Of a stretch of DNA of 64,000 nucleotides, positions 36,158 through 45,086 are shown in pieces. The notes below the pieces were generated by a model that searched no databases, was not told the DNA's origin, and was given only the letters and a program-made list of their open reading frames with translations. The stretch is from Candidatus Latescibacterota bacterium (GTDB lineage Bacteria > Latescibacterota > UBA2968 > UBA8231): NCBI GenBank assembly GCA_022819745.1, contig JAJEGS010000062.1, positions 59,417-123,416 of the forward strand, in the 5' to 3' direction. How positions within the stretch are numbered: the first letter of the stretch is position 1; each line of letters starts with the position of its first letter. The position numbers were made by a program, and so were the translations under genes.

Positions 36158-37375
36158 CTAAACCGTAACCTCCGCGCCGTCCAGACGGCGGCAGAGGCCA
36201 AAGGCACCGAGCGCACCGAGCGCCGTGAGGACCGTGCCGAGATAGAAGGGCAGGGCGGCATTGATCTCGATCAGATAGCCGCCGAGCAGGCTGCCGACCA
36301 CCATCGAGCCGCTCCAAGCGAAGTGGCCCAAACCGACGAGGCGGTTTTTTTCTTCGGGAGCGGCAACGTCGTTGATGAGCCGGGGGATCAGCGTCGAGAC
36401 GGCCCAAGCCGTAGCGGTGAGGGCGGTGCCGCAAGCAAACAGGCCGACGAGGGAATCGTGCCACAGGGCCAGTCCCAAGGCGCTGAGGAAGACGCCGGAC
36501 GCCGAGCCGAGGAGCGGTGCCGTGCGGCCGAGGCGGTCGTTGAGATAGCCGACGCTGAGCTGGCAACAGGCCGCCGCTACCAGCGAGAGGGAGGCAAAGA
36601 ACGCAGGTAGGGCCTCGCTTTCGCTGACTCGATAGATCAACAGGGGCAGCGCCAGCGTCGCCATGCCCCAGAAGGTGGTGATGGTCAGGCGCAGGCTGAG
36701 CAGGAGATGCACATTGCCGCGTCCCAAAAGCGGACGATAGGCCGTCCACGTATTGAGGCGCGCCGTCTGTGCAGTGGTCGGAGAGGGCGCGTCGCCGGGC
36801 AACAGCGCAAAAGCTAGGACGACTACCGCGACCATGCCGATGCTCATAACAGCGCCGATCTGGGCGAAGGAATAGGCGGTTTTGACCAAACCGGTACAAA
36901 AGCTGCCGAGCGCGTTGCCGAGCGTATTGCTGAGAAAGTACAAAGCACCGCCCAAACCGAGTCGAGCGGGAGTGACCGCGGTGATGAGGATGCTCTGCCC
37001 AGCCGTGGACCAAGGGCCGCTGGCCGCGCCCATCACCAAGAGCAGGCACGAAAGCCCCCAAGGGTCTGCGGTGCGAAAGACCAAGCCGGTGAACGCGCTG
37101 CCGACGAGGCCAATCATCAGGGTCGTCTTGCGGCCAAAGCGGTCGCAGAGCCGGCCGGCAACCACGGCAAATATCCCGCCTAAGAGCAGCATTAGCCCGC
37201 GCAGGTATCCAGTAAACCACGGCGGCCGCGCCAAGTCGGCTTCGATATAGACGGGAAAGAGCGCTTGGAAGGGGGCGACGAGGAAGCTCTCGAAAAAGTA
37301 AATCAAACAAAGGGCCAGGAAAGCGCGGCTGAGCAGCCCGCCTTCCTGGCCCGTGGTCGCAGACGCTGAGTCCAA
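36158..37375 (-). CDS. MFS transporter
   Basis: The 405-aa product has about 12 hydrophobic segments, a clear MFS signature GRLCDRFGRKTTLM in loop 2-3 and GYLNDRLGRTAPLLG in loop 8-9. The first TM follows a short polar N-terminus. It is 9 bp upstream of the next MFS gene. Two adjacent MFS genes of different subgroups suggest separate carriers rather than a heterodimer. The long frame overlapping it in another phase is a shadow caused by high GC. Confidence 0.9.
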   Translation of the reverse strand: MDSASATTGQEGGLLSRAFLALCLIYFFESFLVAPFQALFPVYIEADLARPPWFTGYLRGLMLLLGGIFAVVAGRLCDRFGRKTTLMIGLVGSAFTGLVFRTADPWGLSCLLLVMGAASGPWSTAGQSILITAVTPARLGLGGALYFLSNTLGNALGSFCTGLVKTAYSFAQIGAVMSIGMVAVVVLAFALLPGDAPSPTTAQTARLNTWTAYRPLLGRGNVHLLLSLRLTITTFWGMATLALPLLIYRVSESEALPAFFASLSLVAAACCQLSVGYLNDRLGRTAPLLGSASGVFLSALGLALWHDSLVGLFACGTALTATAWAVSTLIPRLINDVAAPEEKNRLVGLGHFAWSGSMVVGSLLGGYLIEINAALPFYLGTVLTALGALGAFGLCRRLDGAEVTV

Positions 37376-37379
37376 GAGG

Positions 37380-38339
37380 TTATTTCTTGCTCTCGGCGAC
37401 CGAGTTTTTGAGTACGCCGATCCCAGAGATCTCGATTTCGACCTTGTCGCCCTTTTTCATAAAGGTGCCAGTGGTCGCGCCGACGCCCGATATAGTGCCG
37501 GTGCTAATCAGATCGCCCGGTTCTAGGGTAATAATCGCCGAGATGTACTCGATGATTTTATTAACCGGGTAGAGCATCTGGCCGGTGTTGTTGTGTTGCT
37601 TGCGCTTGCCGTTGATGTACGTGCTGATGTCGAGAACCTGGGGATCCTTGATCTCGTCCGAGGTGACGATCCAAGGTCCCTGCGGGGCAAAGGTGTCGAG
37701 CCATTTGCCGTTGAGCCAGTCGAACCACTCGTCGCGCGGGCGGCTGTCAGTGCGCTTCTTGATGACCAACTCGCGTTCGGATACGTCGTTCATAACGGTG
37801 TACCCGGCCACGTATCTGAGCGCGTCCTTGGCCTTGACGCCCTTGGTCTTGCGGCCAATAACTACGGCCAACTCGCCCTCCCAATCGATGCTGTTGGCGA
37901 TCGGGGGAATGAGAATGCGGTCCCCGGGGCCAACGACGGTGGTCGTCGGCGGCTTCATAAAGACGCGCGGGGTTTCCTTGTCTTGGGCATCCATTTTGCC
38001 GCCACCCTCTTCAATGTGGTCTTGGTAGTTGCCGGCCAAGCAGAACACCTTGCGCGGGTTGGGCACGGGAGCGCGGAGGCGGACCTTGCTGAGGGCGTGG
38101 ATAGTTTTGCCGTTAGGTTCCTTATCCGCAGCGTACGCCGCGGCCTGTTTGGCAGCGCGCTGGCCCTTGGCACCTGCCGAGAGCAGGGTCAGCATGTCAG
38201 TAAAGAAGGGGTGCGTTTTGCGCTTTTCACGGCGGGCCAAGACGCGATCGACAGCGGCGAGATCCACGACGATATTGTCGTCGCCAACTACTGCGCCCAC
38301 GCGCTGTTCGCCAGCGGCAGAGTACGTGGCTAGTTTCAC
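37380..38339 (-). CDS. Fumarylacetoacetate hydrolase (FAH) family protein
   Basis: The 319-aa product has an N-terminal domain (KLATYSAAGEQRVGAVVGDD) and the FAH catalytic domain: FCLAGNYQDHIEEGG, the metal acids in DWEGELAVVIGRKT, VMNDVSERE, and the C-terminal DLISTGTISGVGATTG. Members hydrolyse or isomerise 2-oxo-acyl compounds from aromatic or sugar-acid breakdown. GTG at 38339 with GGAGG before it was preferred to an upstream ATG lacking an RBS. It is 4 bp upstream of the MFS pair. Confidence 0.9.
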   Translation of the reverse strand: MKLATYSAAGEQRVGAVVGDDNIVVDLAAVDRVLARREKRKTHPFFTDMLTLLSAGAKGQRAAKQAAAYAADKEPNGKTIHALSKVRLRAPVPNPRKVFCLAGNYQDHIEEGGGKMDAQDKETPRVFMKPPTTTVVGPGDRILIPPIANSIDWEGELAVVIGRKTKGVKAKDALRYVAGYTVMNDVSERELVIKKRTDSRPRDEWFDWLNGKWLDTFAPQGPWIVTSDEIKDPQVLDISTYINGKRKQHNNTGQMLYPVNKIIEYISAIITLEPGDLISTGTISGVGATTGTFMKKGDKVEIEISGIGVLKNSVAESKK

Positions 38340-38426
38340 AATTTCCTCCGTATGCAAAGGGTTTCTGCGCCGACCCTTCGGTCGGTGCATTGGTAAATAG
38401 ATAGGGACAATTTATATTCGGTCAGC

Positions 38427-38993
38427 ATGGCAAAAGACTACTTCATCCATCCCAGCACTTGCGTCGATGAGCCGGTCGCCATTGGCGCGGGAACCCATAT
38501 ATGGCATTTCTGCCACCTGATGCCTGACGCCCAGATCGGCCAAAACTGCAATCTCGGCCAAAACGTCTATATCGATCGCGGCGTGGTGATCGGCGACGGG
38601 TGCAAAATACAGAACAACGTCTCGATCTACAAGGGAGTTACCCTCGAAGACGAGGTCTTCTGCGGCCCGTCAATGGTATTCACCAACGTCGTCAACCCCC
38701 GCTCTTTTATCGACCGCCGGCACGAGTTCCAAGAGACGCGGGTGCGCAAGGGGGCTTCGCTAGGGGCCAACTCGACCATCGTCTGCGGCGTCGAAATCGG
38801 CGAGTATGCTCTCATTGGTGCCGGAGCAGTCGTAACTCGCGATGTGCCAGCCTATGCGCTGATAACCGGCGTGCCCGGGCGGCAGACGGGCTGGGCCTGC
38901 CGCTGCGGCGTCACGCTGAGCGGTAACCTGATCTGTGCGGAATGCGGCGCGGGCTACGAGGAGGACGCGGGGCGGCTGCGACCGCTGCCTTGA
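38427..38993 (+). CDS. Left-handed beta-helix acetyltransferase (WbpD/WlbB-like) with C-terminal zinc ribbon
   Basis: The 188-aa product has hexapeptide repeats (AIGAGTHIWHFCHLMPDAQIG, NVYIDRGVVIGDGC, VSIYKGVTLEDEV) and the WbpD/WlbB-type FTNVVNPRSFIDRRHEF loop. These trimers transfer acetyl to amino sugars for O-antigen precursors such as UDP-2,3-diacetamido-glucuronate. After the helix, CRCGVTLSGNLICAECGAGY forms a four-cysteine zinc ribbon. It is divergent from the FAH operon with an 87-bp shared upstream region. Confidence 0.9.
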   Translation: MAKDYFIHPSTCVDEPVAIGAGTHIWHFCHLMPDAQIGQNCNLGQNVYIDRGVVIGDGCKIQNNVSIYKGVTLEDEVFCGPSMVFTNVVNPRSFIDRRHEFQETRVRKGASLGANSTIVCGVEIGEYALIGAGAVVTRDVPAYALITGVPGRQTGWACRCGVTLSGNLICAECGAGYEEDAGRLRPLP

Positions 38994-39002
38994 GGTGTTC
39001 AG

Positions 39003-39019
39003 TCCGTCGGAAACGACAG
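39003..39019. repeat. Creatininase 3'-end repeat, copy 1 (short)
   Basis: TCCGTCGGAAACGACAG repeats 17 bp from the 3' end of the creatininase gene (41150-41166). It lies 17 bp beyond the stop of the nuclease gene at 39036. Too long to be convincing as chance in combination with copy 2, but short on its own. Confidence 0.5.
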
Positions 39020-39035
39020 AACTGCCGAGTGTCGC

Positions 39036-40193
39036 CTATGAGTGTCTGCTTGCCGAGACCGACTCAAGGAACCTGATATGCACCCGCGTTACCTTGTCCA
39101 GAAATTCGCACACCGTCATACCCTGAAAATTGGTAGTCTTGATGGATCCAACGGTGCGTTGATTGCCCCAAGTTCGGGGAACCCCTCCTCTTCCTGGAAC
39201 CGTTCCTTCTAGTCCTTCTTGTTCGCGGACTTCTCTGAAGCCTTCTTGGTATCTACCTACCATCTCATTGATCTCCGCCTCGTTGATCCCCGCGCCGTTG
39301 ATCCCCGCGTTTTTAAAGTCAATCATCAGACGCAGCGGATTCTCCACACAAAACATCCTCCCCGAATCGAGTCGCCAAAACAGATGCCGTGCGAACCAGT
39401 ACTGCGTCCACGGCCTGCCGCGACTCCCGCCTCTACCCACCCTTCGCCAAAGCCAATTCGGATTCGGCGGAAGACCGGACAATTTGTCGGGGATAAAGGG
39501 CCGCCATTCGCCAGCCGCATTTTCCAGCCTATCACGGAGCTTCAGCATGAACTCCCACTGCACATGGTCCTGATTGAGGTCCCAATTCGCTTGGGCATCG
39601 TCTCTCGTTTTCATCTGGCAGGCCAGATACTCCGCGTACTGACGCAGAATCTCGTTTTCCTGAGTTACGTCCTGACTGCCGAGGAAACTCGCCATGTCTT
39701 CCGCCTTAAACACGGAATACTTGGCACATTCGACGACCTCTTTCTCATCATTGAACACATATCCAGTCTTGAAATAGACGGGCTTGATTAGATTTTTCTC
39801 CTCGCCATCCGCACTGACGTCCTTTATATACCGCGCCAATTGGCAGCTATGATACTTCGTGTATGTTTTGTCTTCGATGATAAAAGAGACCTTCTTCCCA
39901 TCCACTTTGGCTTGGAAATACACATCGATTCGGCAATACTGAGGGATGGGGCTGCTTACGTCGCTCACATCGCACCGCCCATCGTAGGGAGCCGTCGGCT
40001 TACCATTAGCTCCTAGCACCGGAACACCCTCGATTCCATCCGACATTCCGGCTCGAAAAAGAGCGCGAACGAAGGCCCGCCCACACTCCTGGAGGTCTCC
40101 AGTGGCTTCGGCAGCACAGGCAACTAGCCAGCAGATGACGGCGTCCTGCGAGAGTTCGGAGGGCGCGTATTTGAAGATGTTGGGGATACTCAT
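39036..40193 (-). CDS. PD-(D/E)XK nuclease family protein
   Basis: The 385-aa product has a core RIDVYFQAKVDGKKVSFIIEDKT, giving the D and the E-x-K of the PD-(D/E)XK fold, then a HSCQLARYIKDV helix with a conserved Q like the PDDEXK_4 group. The C-terminal half is less recognisable (WQWRR-like basic and aromatic segments). There is no partner methylase. Its placement between two copies of the creatininase 3' end suggests that it was inserted as a unit. A defence or mobile-element role is inferred. Confidence 0.75.
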   Translation of the reverse strand: MSIPNIFKYAPSELSQDAVICWLVACAAEATGDLQECGRAFVRALFRAGMSDGIEGVPVLGANGKPTAPYDGRCDVSDVSSPIPQYCRIDVYFQAKVDGKKVSFIIEDKTYTKYHSCQLARYIKDVSADGEEKNLIKPVYFKTGYVFNDEKEVVECAKYSVFKAEDMASFLGSQDVTQENEILRQYAEYLACQMKTRDDAQANWDLNQDHVQWEFMLKLRDRLENAAGEWRPFIPDKLSGLPPNPNWLWRRVGRGGSRGRPWTQYWFARHLFWRLDSGRMFCVENPLRLMIDFKNAGINGAGINEAEINEMVGRYQEGFREVREQEGLEGTVPGRGGVPRTWGNQRTVGSIKTTNFQGMTVCEFLDKVTRVHIRFLESVSASRHS

Positions 40194-40261
40194 GGTGCTC
40201 CTTCCACTATTTTAGAAATTATAAAGGACCTTTTCGGGAGAGAGTTAAGCAAATCCGTTCT

Positions 40262-40298
40262 CTAATTCGTCGGAAACGACAGCGAAAACGTCGGCTCT
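40262..40298 (-). repeat. Creatininase 3'-end repeat, copy 2
   Basis: This 37-bp stretch matches the last codons and stop of the creatininase gene (41145-41181) with three or four substitutions: CTAAT, CGTCGGAAACGACAGCG and AAACGTCGGCTC are shared. It would encode the same PTFSLSFPT-type ending but has no gene attached. It lies between the nuclease gene and the DUF3368/UPF0175 pair. Confidence 0.7.
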
Positions 40299-40344
40299 TT
40301 GTTTTATCGGAAGATGATGCTCTGCCCCCTCGGCGACGATGGAA

Positions 40345-40833
40345 TCACGTCGTCTCGCTAGCACGCTTCAGCACCATCTGGCGCGTCCTAGTGTTTAGCC
40401 GAAATCCCAGTACTTGGAGACGATCCAAAACGGGTCGGACCGCGTCGAGAATACCGCGCTCCTTGGCCCGCAACAAGAGGCCGAGGGTGCCGGTTATCTC
40501 CAATTCCAACGCCTGAGCATACCGCCGTGCGTCTCGATCATCGAGGATCAGCAGGGCATCCTCTGTTTCCAGTCCCAAAGCGAGCACTTCCTTCTCTCCA
40601 TTCCCAAGATGCGTGACTAGCGGTAGCAGTGTCCGGTCTCGCACCGGCTGCACGGTTAGCCACGAAAGCTCCTCCAGCGTAGGTAGAAGTACATTTCGAC
40701 GCTGCCCCTCCCTCAACTCTGCAACCACTGCTTCAGGGACGTACACCTGTCCGGCGAGTGCCGGTAGAAGTTCCAACACGCCAGCTTGGTGTAGGTACTG
40801 GAGCGGAGAAGTATTACAGATTACGTCGGGCAC
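40345..40833 (-). CDS. DUF3368 PIN-like toxin
   Basis: The 162-aa product starts VICNTSPLQYLHQAG, has the acidic LGNGEKEVLALGLE and LILDDRDARRYAQAL motifs of PIN-like ribonucleases, and GTLGLLLRAKERG after them. These are the DUF3368 blocks. It partners with the UPF0175 antitoxin gene, which overlaps its start by 20 bp. The aspartates of the PIN active site (N/D-TS, E, DD) are present, so activity is likely. Confidence 0.88.
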   Translation of the reverse strand: MPDVICNTSPLQYLHQAGVLELLPALAGQVYVPEAVVAELREGQRRNVLLPTLEELSWLTVQPVRDRTLLPLVTHLGNGEKEVLALGLETEDALLILDDRDARRYAQALELEITGTLGLLLRAKERGILDAVRPVLDRLQVLGFRLNTRTRQMVLKRASETT

Positions 40834-41080
40834 TAGCCAAGTCCTGTTGAAGGTCTTCCTCGGTCAGTTGGAAGGAATCGACGCCGTAGTCGGCTAGCTT
40901 CATTAGGAACAAGGGCTTAGGTATATCAGCCAACTTGGCTGCCGCCCCCGAGGATAGCCGTCCCAACTCGTAGAGCTTGATGGCGACGAGGAGCTTGGCC
41001 TCTTCACTGAATTGCTCGGGTGAACATCCCAAGGCCAGTAGAACCTCATCTCCGTAGTCAATGGTCAATGTTCTCTTCAT
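40814..41080 (-). CDS. UPF0175 antitoxin
   Basis: The 88-aa product starts with a short beta strand (RTLTIDYGDEVLLALG), then FSEEAKLLVAIKLYELGRLSSGAAAKLADIPK, the HTH-like UPF0175 core that follows the pattern in known antitoxins of DUF3368 toxins. It is encoded upstream of the toxin with overlapping reading frames, as usual for type II pairs. It should bind the toxin and its own promoter. Confidence 0.9.
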   Translation of the reverse strand: MKRTLTIDYGDEVLLALGCSPEQFSEEAKLLVAIKLYELGRLSSGAAAKLADIPKPLFLMKLADYGVDSFQLTEEDLQQDLASARRNL

Positions 41081-41144
41081 CTCGTTGTGCCTCCATGTAG
41101 GTGCTACGTAATGGACGCCTGACAGATTAAATTAATACGCCACC

Positions 41145-42008
41145 CTAATCCGTCGGAAACGACAGCGGAAACGTCGGCTCCTGGTCCTGATGACGAGTGC
41201 GCGACTCGATCTTCATCGCGTGGTATTCCTCGACAAATTCGGCCAAGTTCCGGCTCGCCTCCTCAAAGACGATTTTGCCCTTCTCAGCCGTCGCCTTCTC
41301 CGCCTCGCCCATCACCCCAGTATCCGAATACTGACTCGTCCACTCGATCAACCCCATCGGCCCGTGTGAAAATAAATCGGTGTACAAGAACTTGGAGCCG
41401 AGCTTGTTCGTCTTGGCGATCTCGCTCTTGATCTTGTCCTTGCGCACGCTCTCCGGCGCGAGATACAGCAGCATCGAAGTCTCCAGCTCACACGCGTGCG
41501 AGCAGCCGCCCGGGAACACGCTCTCGCGCCACTCTTTGTCGAAGTCGGGATGGACCCGCAGCAAATGCCACCACGAGCAAAACGTGCAACTCGCGTCGGT
41601 CTCGACTATGGTGCGCCGGGCAACCATATCCACGAGGTTGTGGTTGGACCCGTGGCCATTGACGAGGATCATCTTCTTGAAGCCGTGATAGGCCAAGCTC
41701 TTGGTGATGTCGAGCACGTATTGGATAAAGTGCTCGTAGTGAATGTTGAGCGAACCCGGAAAGTCCATCACGTGGTGGACATAGCCGTAGCTCACCGGCG
41801 GCAGGACGAGAGCGAGCTCGGGCTTTAGCCGCGCGGCTTCCGTCGCCACTGCGTTGGCGCACAGGTGATCCACCTTGAGCGGCAGGTGGTGGCCGTGTTG
41901 TTCAACCGAGCCGGTGGGTATGATGGGAATTTTGCCCATCGCCACGGCTTGGTTGACTTCGGGCCAAGTAAGCTCGTCGAACTTGTAAATTTCAGCTACG
42001 TCGGGCAT
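41145..42008 (-). CDS. Creatininase family protein
   Basis: The 287-aa amidohydrolase shows IPIIPTGSVEQHGHHLPLKVDH, with the metal-binding E, H and D residues, LVNGHGSNHNLVDM, and GGCSHACELETSML. Members hydrolyse cyclic amides such as creatinine, or act in riboflavin and mycofactocin pathways. The ATG after AAAGGAGATATC was chosen over one 27 bp upstream. Its 3' end is repeated at 40262 and 39003, bordering accessory genes. Confidence 0.92.
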   Translation of the reverse strand: MPDVAEIYKFDELTWPEVNQAVAMGKIPIIPTGSVEQHGHHLPLKVDHLCANAVATEAARLKPELALVLPPVSYGYVHHVMDFPGSLNIHYEHFIQYVLDITKSLAYHGFKKMILVNGHGSNHNLVDMVARRTIVETDASCTFCSWWHLLRVHPDFDKEWRESVFPGGCSHACELETSMLLYLAPESVRKDKIKSEIAKTNKLGSKFLYTDLFSHGPMGLIEWTSQYSDTGVMGEAEKATAEKGKIVFEEASRNLAEFVEEYHAMKIESRTRHQDQEPTFPLSFPTD

Positions 42009-42031
42009 GATATCTCCTTTGATATGGTTGC

Positions 42032-42667
42032 TCAAGGCAAGCCGAGCGTCTTGTGGATGCGAGTGGAGAGGCGCCAGCGCGGATGGCGCTTGAGTATCTC
42101 AAGGGCCTTCTGCACGTAGCGCGGCTCAGAGGATTCGGGCTGCAAATAGACGTAGTCGGCAAGGTGCTCCTCGACGCGCTCCTCGCGAAAAGCCCGGCCA
42201 ACGACGTATTTGAGCTCGGTAATGCGCGCAAAACCAACGACGACCGGGTGGCACTTCGGCGACACGGTCCAATGGTCAATCAGCTCGAATAGTACCGGAT
42301 CGGGCGCGATCGTGCCGTTGGTCTCGATGTGGAGCTTGTAGCCCGCTTCTTTGAGCCGACCAGCCAGCGCCGCGAGATTTTGGCCCAAAGGCTCGCCGCC
42401 GGTCAAGCACACCCATTCGGCCGGGTGACGCGCCACCTCAGCGGCAATATCCTCAACGTCCATTGGCGTGAAGCGGTCGAACTCCGTGTCGCAGAACGGG
42501 CAGCGCAGATTGCAGCGCGCCAAGCGCACAAAAGTGGTAGGCTCACCGACGCGCAGGCCCTCGCCCTCAATCGAGTAGAAAATCTCGTTGATCTGCAGGA
42601 CGCGCCCGGAATCGTTCCACACCGGCAGGCGCTCGGCGCGCTCTTCGGCTGGCATCTGGGCGGTCAC
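42032..42667 (-). CDS. queE: 7-carboxy-7-deazaguanine synthase
   Basis: The 211-aa radical SAM enzyme has the cluster motif C-x3-C-x2-C in RCNLRCPFCDTEF, preceded by EIFYSIEGEGLRVGEPT, and the SAM-binding LTGGEPL. It rearranges 6-carboxytetrahydropterin to CDG in queuosine synthesis. It overlaps queC by 4 bp, so both are translated from one mRNA. Confidence 0.95.
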   Translation of the reverse strand: MTAQMPAEERAERLPVWNDSGRVLQINEIFYSIEGEGLRVGEPTTFVRLARCNLRCPFCDTEFDRFTPMDVEDIAAEVARHPAEWVCLTGGEPLGQNLAALAGRLKEAGYKLHIETNGTIAPDPVLFELIDHWTVSPKCHPVVVGFARITELKYVVGRAFREERVEEHLADYVYLQPESSEPRYVQKALEILKRHPRWRLSTRIHKTLGLP

Positions 42668-43332
42668 GGCGTCTGCTCACTAGCGGCATACGCCAGCGGA
42701 TCACAGGCTCGGTTCGCCGCAAAGGCCGCGAGCCGCTCACAGCAGGCGTCGCACACGCCGCAGGCCGGCCGCAAGCCCTCGTAGCAGGTGTGGGTCTCTT
42801 CGTAGGGAACGCCGAGATTGAGCCCGATGGCAACGATGTCCCGTTTCCATAGCTTGACAAAAGGGACGTGGATCGCCCAAGGCGCGTCATGGGCCGCCCC
42901 TAGGCGCAGGCTCTGTGCGAGGCTTTCGTAAAAGGGACGACGGCAGTCTCGGTAGGCCGCGTAGTCGTCTTTGACCGGGGCCATATACAGATCGGTAATG
43001 CCCTTGGTTGCGCAATACGCCGCCGCTAGCGTCGCAAAGAGCATGTTGCGGAAGGGAACCACGGTGTCGCGTTGGCGTTTAGATTCAGCGGTGGGCACAT
43101 CCAGCGTGGGATCGGTCAGCGGGTTGCCCCCCAAGGCCGCCAAGTCCAACGCCAGCGTCTCGTGGGCCGCGACCTCGGCGCGGCGGGCGAGGCGCGCTGC
43201 ATATTCTAACTCGATGCGGTGGCGCTGGCCGTAGTCAATGCTAATGGCGTGGATAGGGCCTTGTTGCCGCGCTTTTAGCCACCAGAGCAAGGTGGTCGAG
43301 TCCATGCCGCCGCTGAGTAAAATTGCCGTCAT
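42664..43332 (-). CDS. queC: 7-cyano-7-deazaguanine synthase
   Basis: The 222-aa product begins TAILLSGGMDSTTLLWWL, the PP-loop for ATP activation, and ends with a zinc site (CYEGLRPACGVCDACCERL). It converts CDG plus ammonia to preQ0. The start chosen gives the standard N-terminus; an upstream in-frame ATG would add an unrelated 18 residues. Its upstream region is shared with a divergent DUF502 gene. I see no preQ1 riboswitch there. Confidence 0.95.
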   Translation of the reverse strand: MTAILLSGGMDSTTLLWWLKARQQGPIHAISIDYGQRHRIELEYAARLARRAEVAAHETLALDLAALGGNPLTDPTLDVPTAESKRQRDTVVPFRNMLFATLAAAYCATKGITDLYMAPVKDDYAAYRDCRRPFYESLAQSLRLGAAHDAPWAIHVPFVKLWKRDIVAIGLNLGVPYEETHTCYEGLRPACGVCDACCERLAAFAANRACDPLAYAASEQTP

Positions 43333-43394
43333 AAAAGATAAAATAGGCCACCGCGCAAAAAACGTAAGCCTTGCGCGCGGGCGCATCCTTTGTA

Positions 43395-43423
43395 TTGACA
43401 GTAATTTGACTCAGTTGGATATT
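43395..43423 (+). promoter_or_regulatory. Probable sigma70 promoter for the DUF502 gene
   Basis: TTGACA (43395-43400), a 17-bp spacer and GATATT (43418-43423) precede the ATG by 32 bp. The same TTGACA is part of an inverted repeat with TGTCAA at 43431-43436, a possible operator between the divergent queC and DUF502 genes. Confidence 0.5.
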
Positions 43424-43455
43424 CAAAAAATGTCAATTTATAAGGTATTTATGCT

Positions 43456-44118
43456 ATGAGTGATACACCTCCGCGCCGAAGCCCCACCCGACTCCAGCGG
43501 CTGCGGCGCACGATAATGGCCGGCCTGACGATCATCGCGCCCCTGTGGCTTACTGGCTGGGTTCTCAAGACGCTGTTCAACTGGGCCGACGGCTTCTCCG
43601 CGCCGTTGATCGGCCAAGTAGCTAAGCCGTTCGGCTACGACGAGTTCCACATCCCCGGCTTGGGCTTTATACTGACCTTTATCATTCTGTGGGTCGTCGG
43701 CGCGCTCGCCACCAATGTGGTTGGCCGCAGCCTGTGGCAATTCGCACGCGAAGCGCTAGAGGGCCTGCCTTTAGTGCGCACGATCTACGCACCCATACAG
43801 CAGCTCGTGGAGTCGCTGACTTCTCCGGGCAAGGCCGGTTTCGAGAAAGTCGTACTCGTCGAATATCCGCGCATTGGGATGTGGACTTTGGGCTTTTTGG
43901 CCGGCAACGTCCCCCGCGAAGACGAGGCAGTGCCGGCACACAGCATCTTCGTGCCCACCGCCCCCAATCCCACCACCGGCTTCATGCTCATCGTGCCGCC
44001 CGAACAATTGCGTCCTACCGAACTCCGCGTTGAAGAGGCCCTAAAAATGATCGTTTCGGCTGGCGTCGCTGTGCCCCCGGCTCTTGCTCTTCCTGCTGAA
44101 GCTGAAGAGAAGATCTAA
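43456..44118 (+). CDS. DUF502 family inner-membrane protein
   Basis: The 220-aa product has two membrane segments (IMAGLTIIAPLWLTGWVL and FILTFIILWVVGALATNVV) and the DUF502 block LPLVRTIYAPIQQLVESL followed by KVVLVEYPRIGMWTLGF. No function is established for the family. It is first of the plus-strand envelope cluster. Confidence 0.9.
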   Translation: MSDTPPRRSPTRLQRLRRTIMAGLTIIAPLWLTGWVLKTLFNWADGFSAPLIGQVAKPFGYDEFHIPGLGFILTFIILWVVGALATNVVGRSLWQFAREALEGLPLVRTIYAPIQQLVESLTSPGKAGFEKVVLVEYPRIGMWTLGFLAGNVPREDEAVPAHSIFVPTAPNPTTGFMLIVPPEQLRPTELRVEEALKMIVSAGVAVPPALALPAEAEEKI

Positions 44119-44223
44119 TTCCCCGATCTTGCGATTTTCAGGTGCTTTCGTTATTCTGCTAGAAACCTAGAGCGTCCATTTAGTGTCCTAATAGAGTCCT
44201 TTGCATATTGAGGAGATGAGGAG

Positions 44224-44898
44224 ATGTTTTCGTTTCTTTTTAATCCGTTTTTCATTCTGCCGATGATCTTGGTCGCTTGGGCCCAGATGCGGGTTCGCAG
44301 CGCTTTCAAGAAGTACAGCCAAGTGGCTTCGGCCGCACAGCTTTCGGGCGCTGAGACCGCACGGCGCATCCTGCACCAGCAACGCATCTACGACGTGTCA
44401 GTCGAGGAGACGAGCGGGATGCTCTCCGATCACTACGACCCCCGCGCCAAAGCCGTGCGCCTCTCTTCGGACAACTTCCACGGGCACCATCTAGCCGGCT
44501 TGGCCGTGGCAGCGCACGAGGTCGGCCATGCGATCCAACACGCCCACGGCTACGCGCCGCTCAACTTGCGGCACGCGATCCTGCCCATCGCCAACTTAGG
44601 CTCGTCTCTGGGCTTTCCCCTGATTCTGGCGGGGATGTTCTTCGGGGCCACCGGCCTGATGAATATCGGCATCATGTTCTTCGCCGGCGCGGTCCTGTTC
44701 CAACTCGTCACCCTGCCGGTAGAGTTCAACGCCAGCTCGCGGGCCATGGCCATCCTCTCGCAGGGCTACCTAGCCAACGACGAGGTGCGCTCGGCTCGGC
44801 GGGTACTCAACGCAGCAGCCATGACCTACGTAGCAGCCGCCGCGACCGCCGTGCTACAGCTAGTGGGTTTTTTGCTTATGCGCGGCTCAGACGAATAA
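44224..44898 (+). CDS. YugP-like zinc metallopeptidase, membrane-bound
   Basis: The 224-aa product has the HEVGH zinc motif (AAHEVGHAIQHA), an N-terminal membrane segment (FNPFFILPMILVAWAQM) and two central hydrophobic segments, as in YugP/PF04298. Catalytic E and two histidines are present; EFNASSRAMAIL supplies the third ligand region. The Shine-Dalgarno GAGGAGATGAGGAG stands right before ATG. A terminator follows at 44923. Confidence 0.92.
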   Translation: MFSFLFNPFFILPMILVAWAQMRVRSAFKKYSQVASAAQLSGAETARRILHQQRIYDVSVEETSGMLSDHYDPRAKAVRLSSDNFHGHHLAGLAVAAHEVGHAIQHAHGYAPLNLRHAILPIANLGSSLGFPLILAGMFFGATGLMNIGIMFFAGAVLFQLVTLPVEFNASSRAMAILSQGYLANDEVRSARRVLNAAAMTYVAAAATAVLQLVGFLLMRGSDE

Positions 44899-44922
44899 CA
44901 GCAGACGCGGAAAGAAGCTCCG

Positions 44923-44957
44923 AGGCCCCTCGCCCTTGCGGGCAGGGGCCTTTTTTT
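44923..44957 (+). terminator. Intrinsic terminator after the YugP-like gene
   Basis: AGGCCCCT pairs with AGGGGCCT around a GC-rich loop with an inner CGCCC/GGGCA-type stem, followed by seven Ts (44951-44957). It ends the DUF502/protease transcript. Confidence 0.88.
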
Positions 44958-45086
44958 GTTTATGGGCTAGCAACTGCGTTTAGCTATATTATGCTTCTAT
45001 TGTCGTTTATGGGGCTCTTTTCCCTCCCCTATGGTGTTATATATGGCACACGTCTTCCATCCTACCTACCACAGGAGAGTGCGAGC

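Noticed and set aside
36153..37310. 385-codon minus-strand frame overlapping the MFS gene
   Set aside because: It is arginine-rich, without membrane segments, in another phase of the MFS gene, which shows clear transporter motifs.
43333..43455. preQ1 riboswitch before queC
   Set aside because: The region has an inverted repeat and promoter-like boxes but no preQ1 aptamer pattern.
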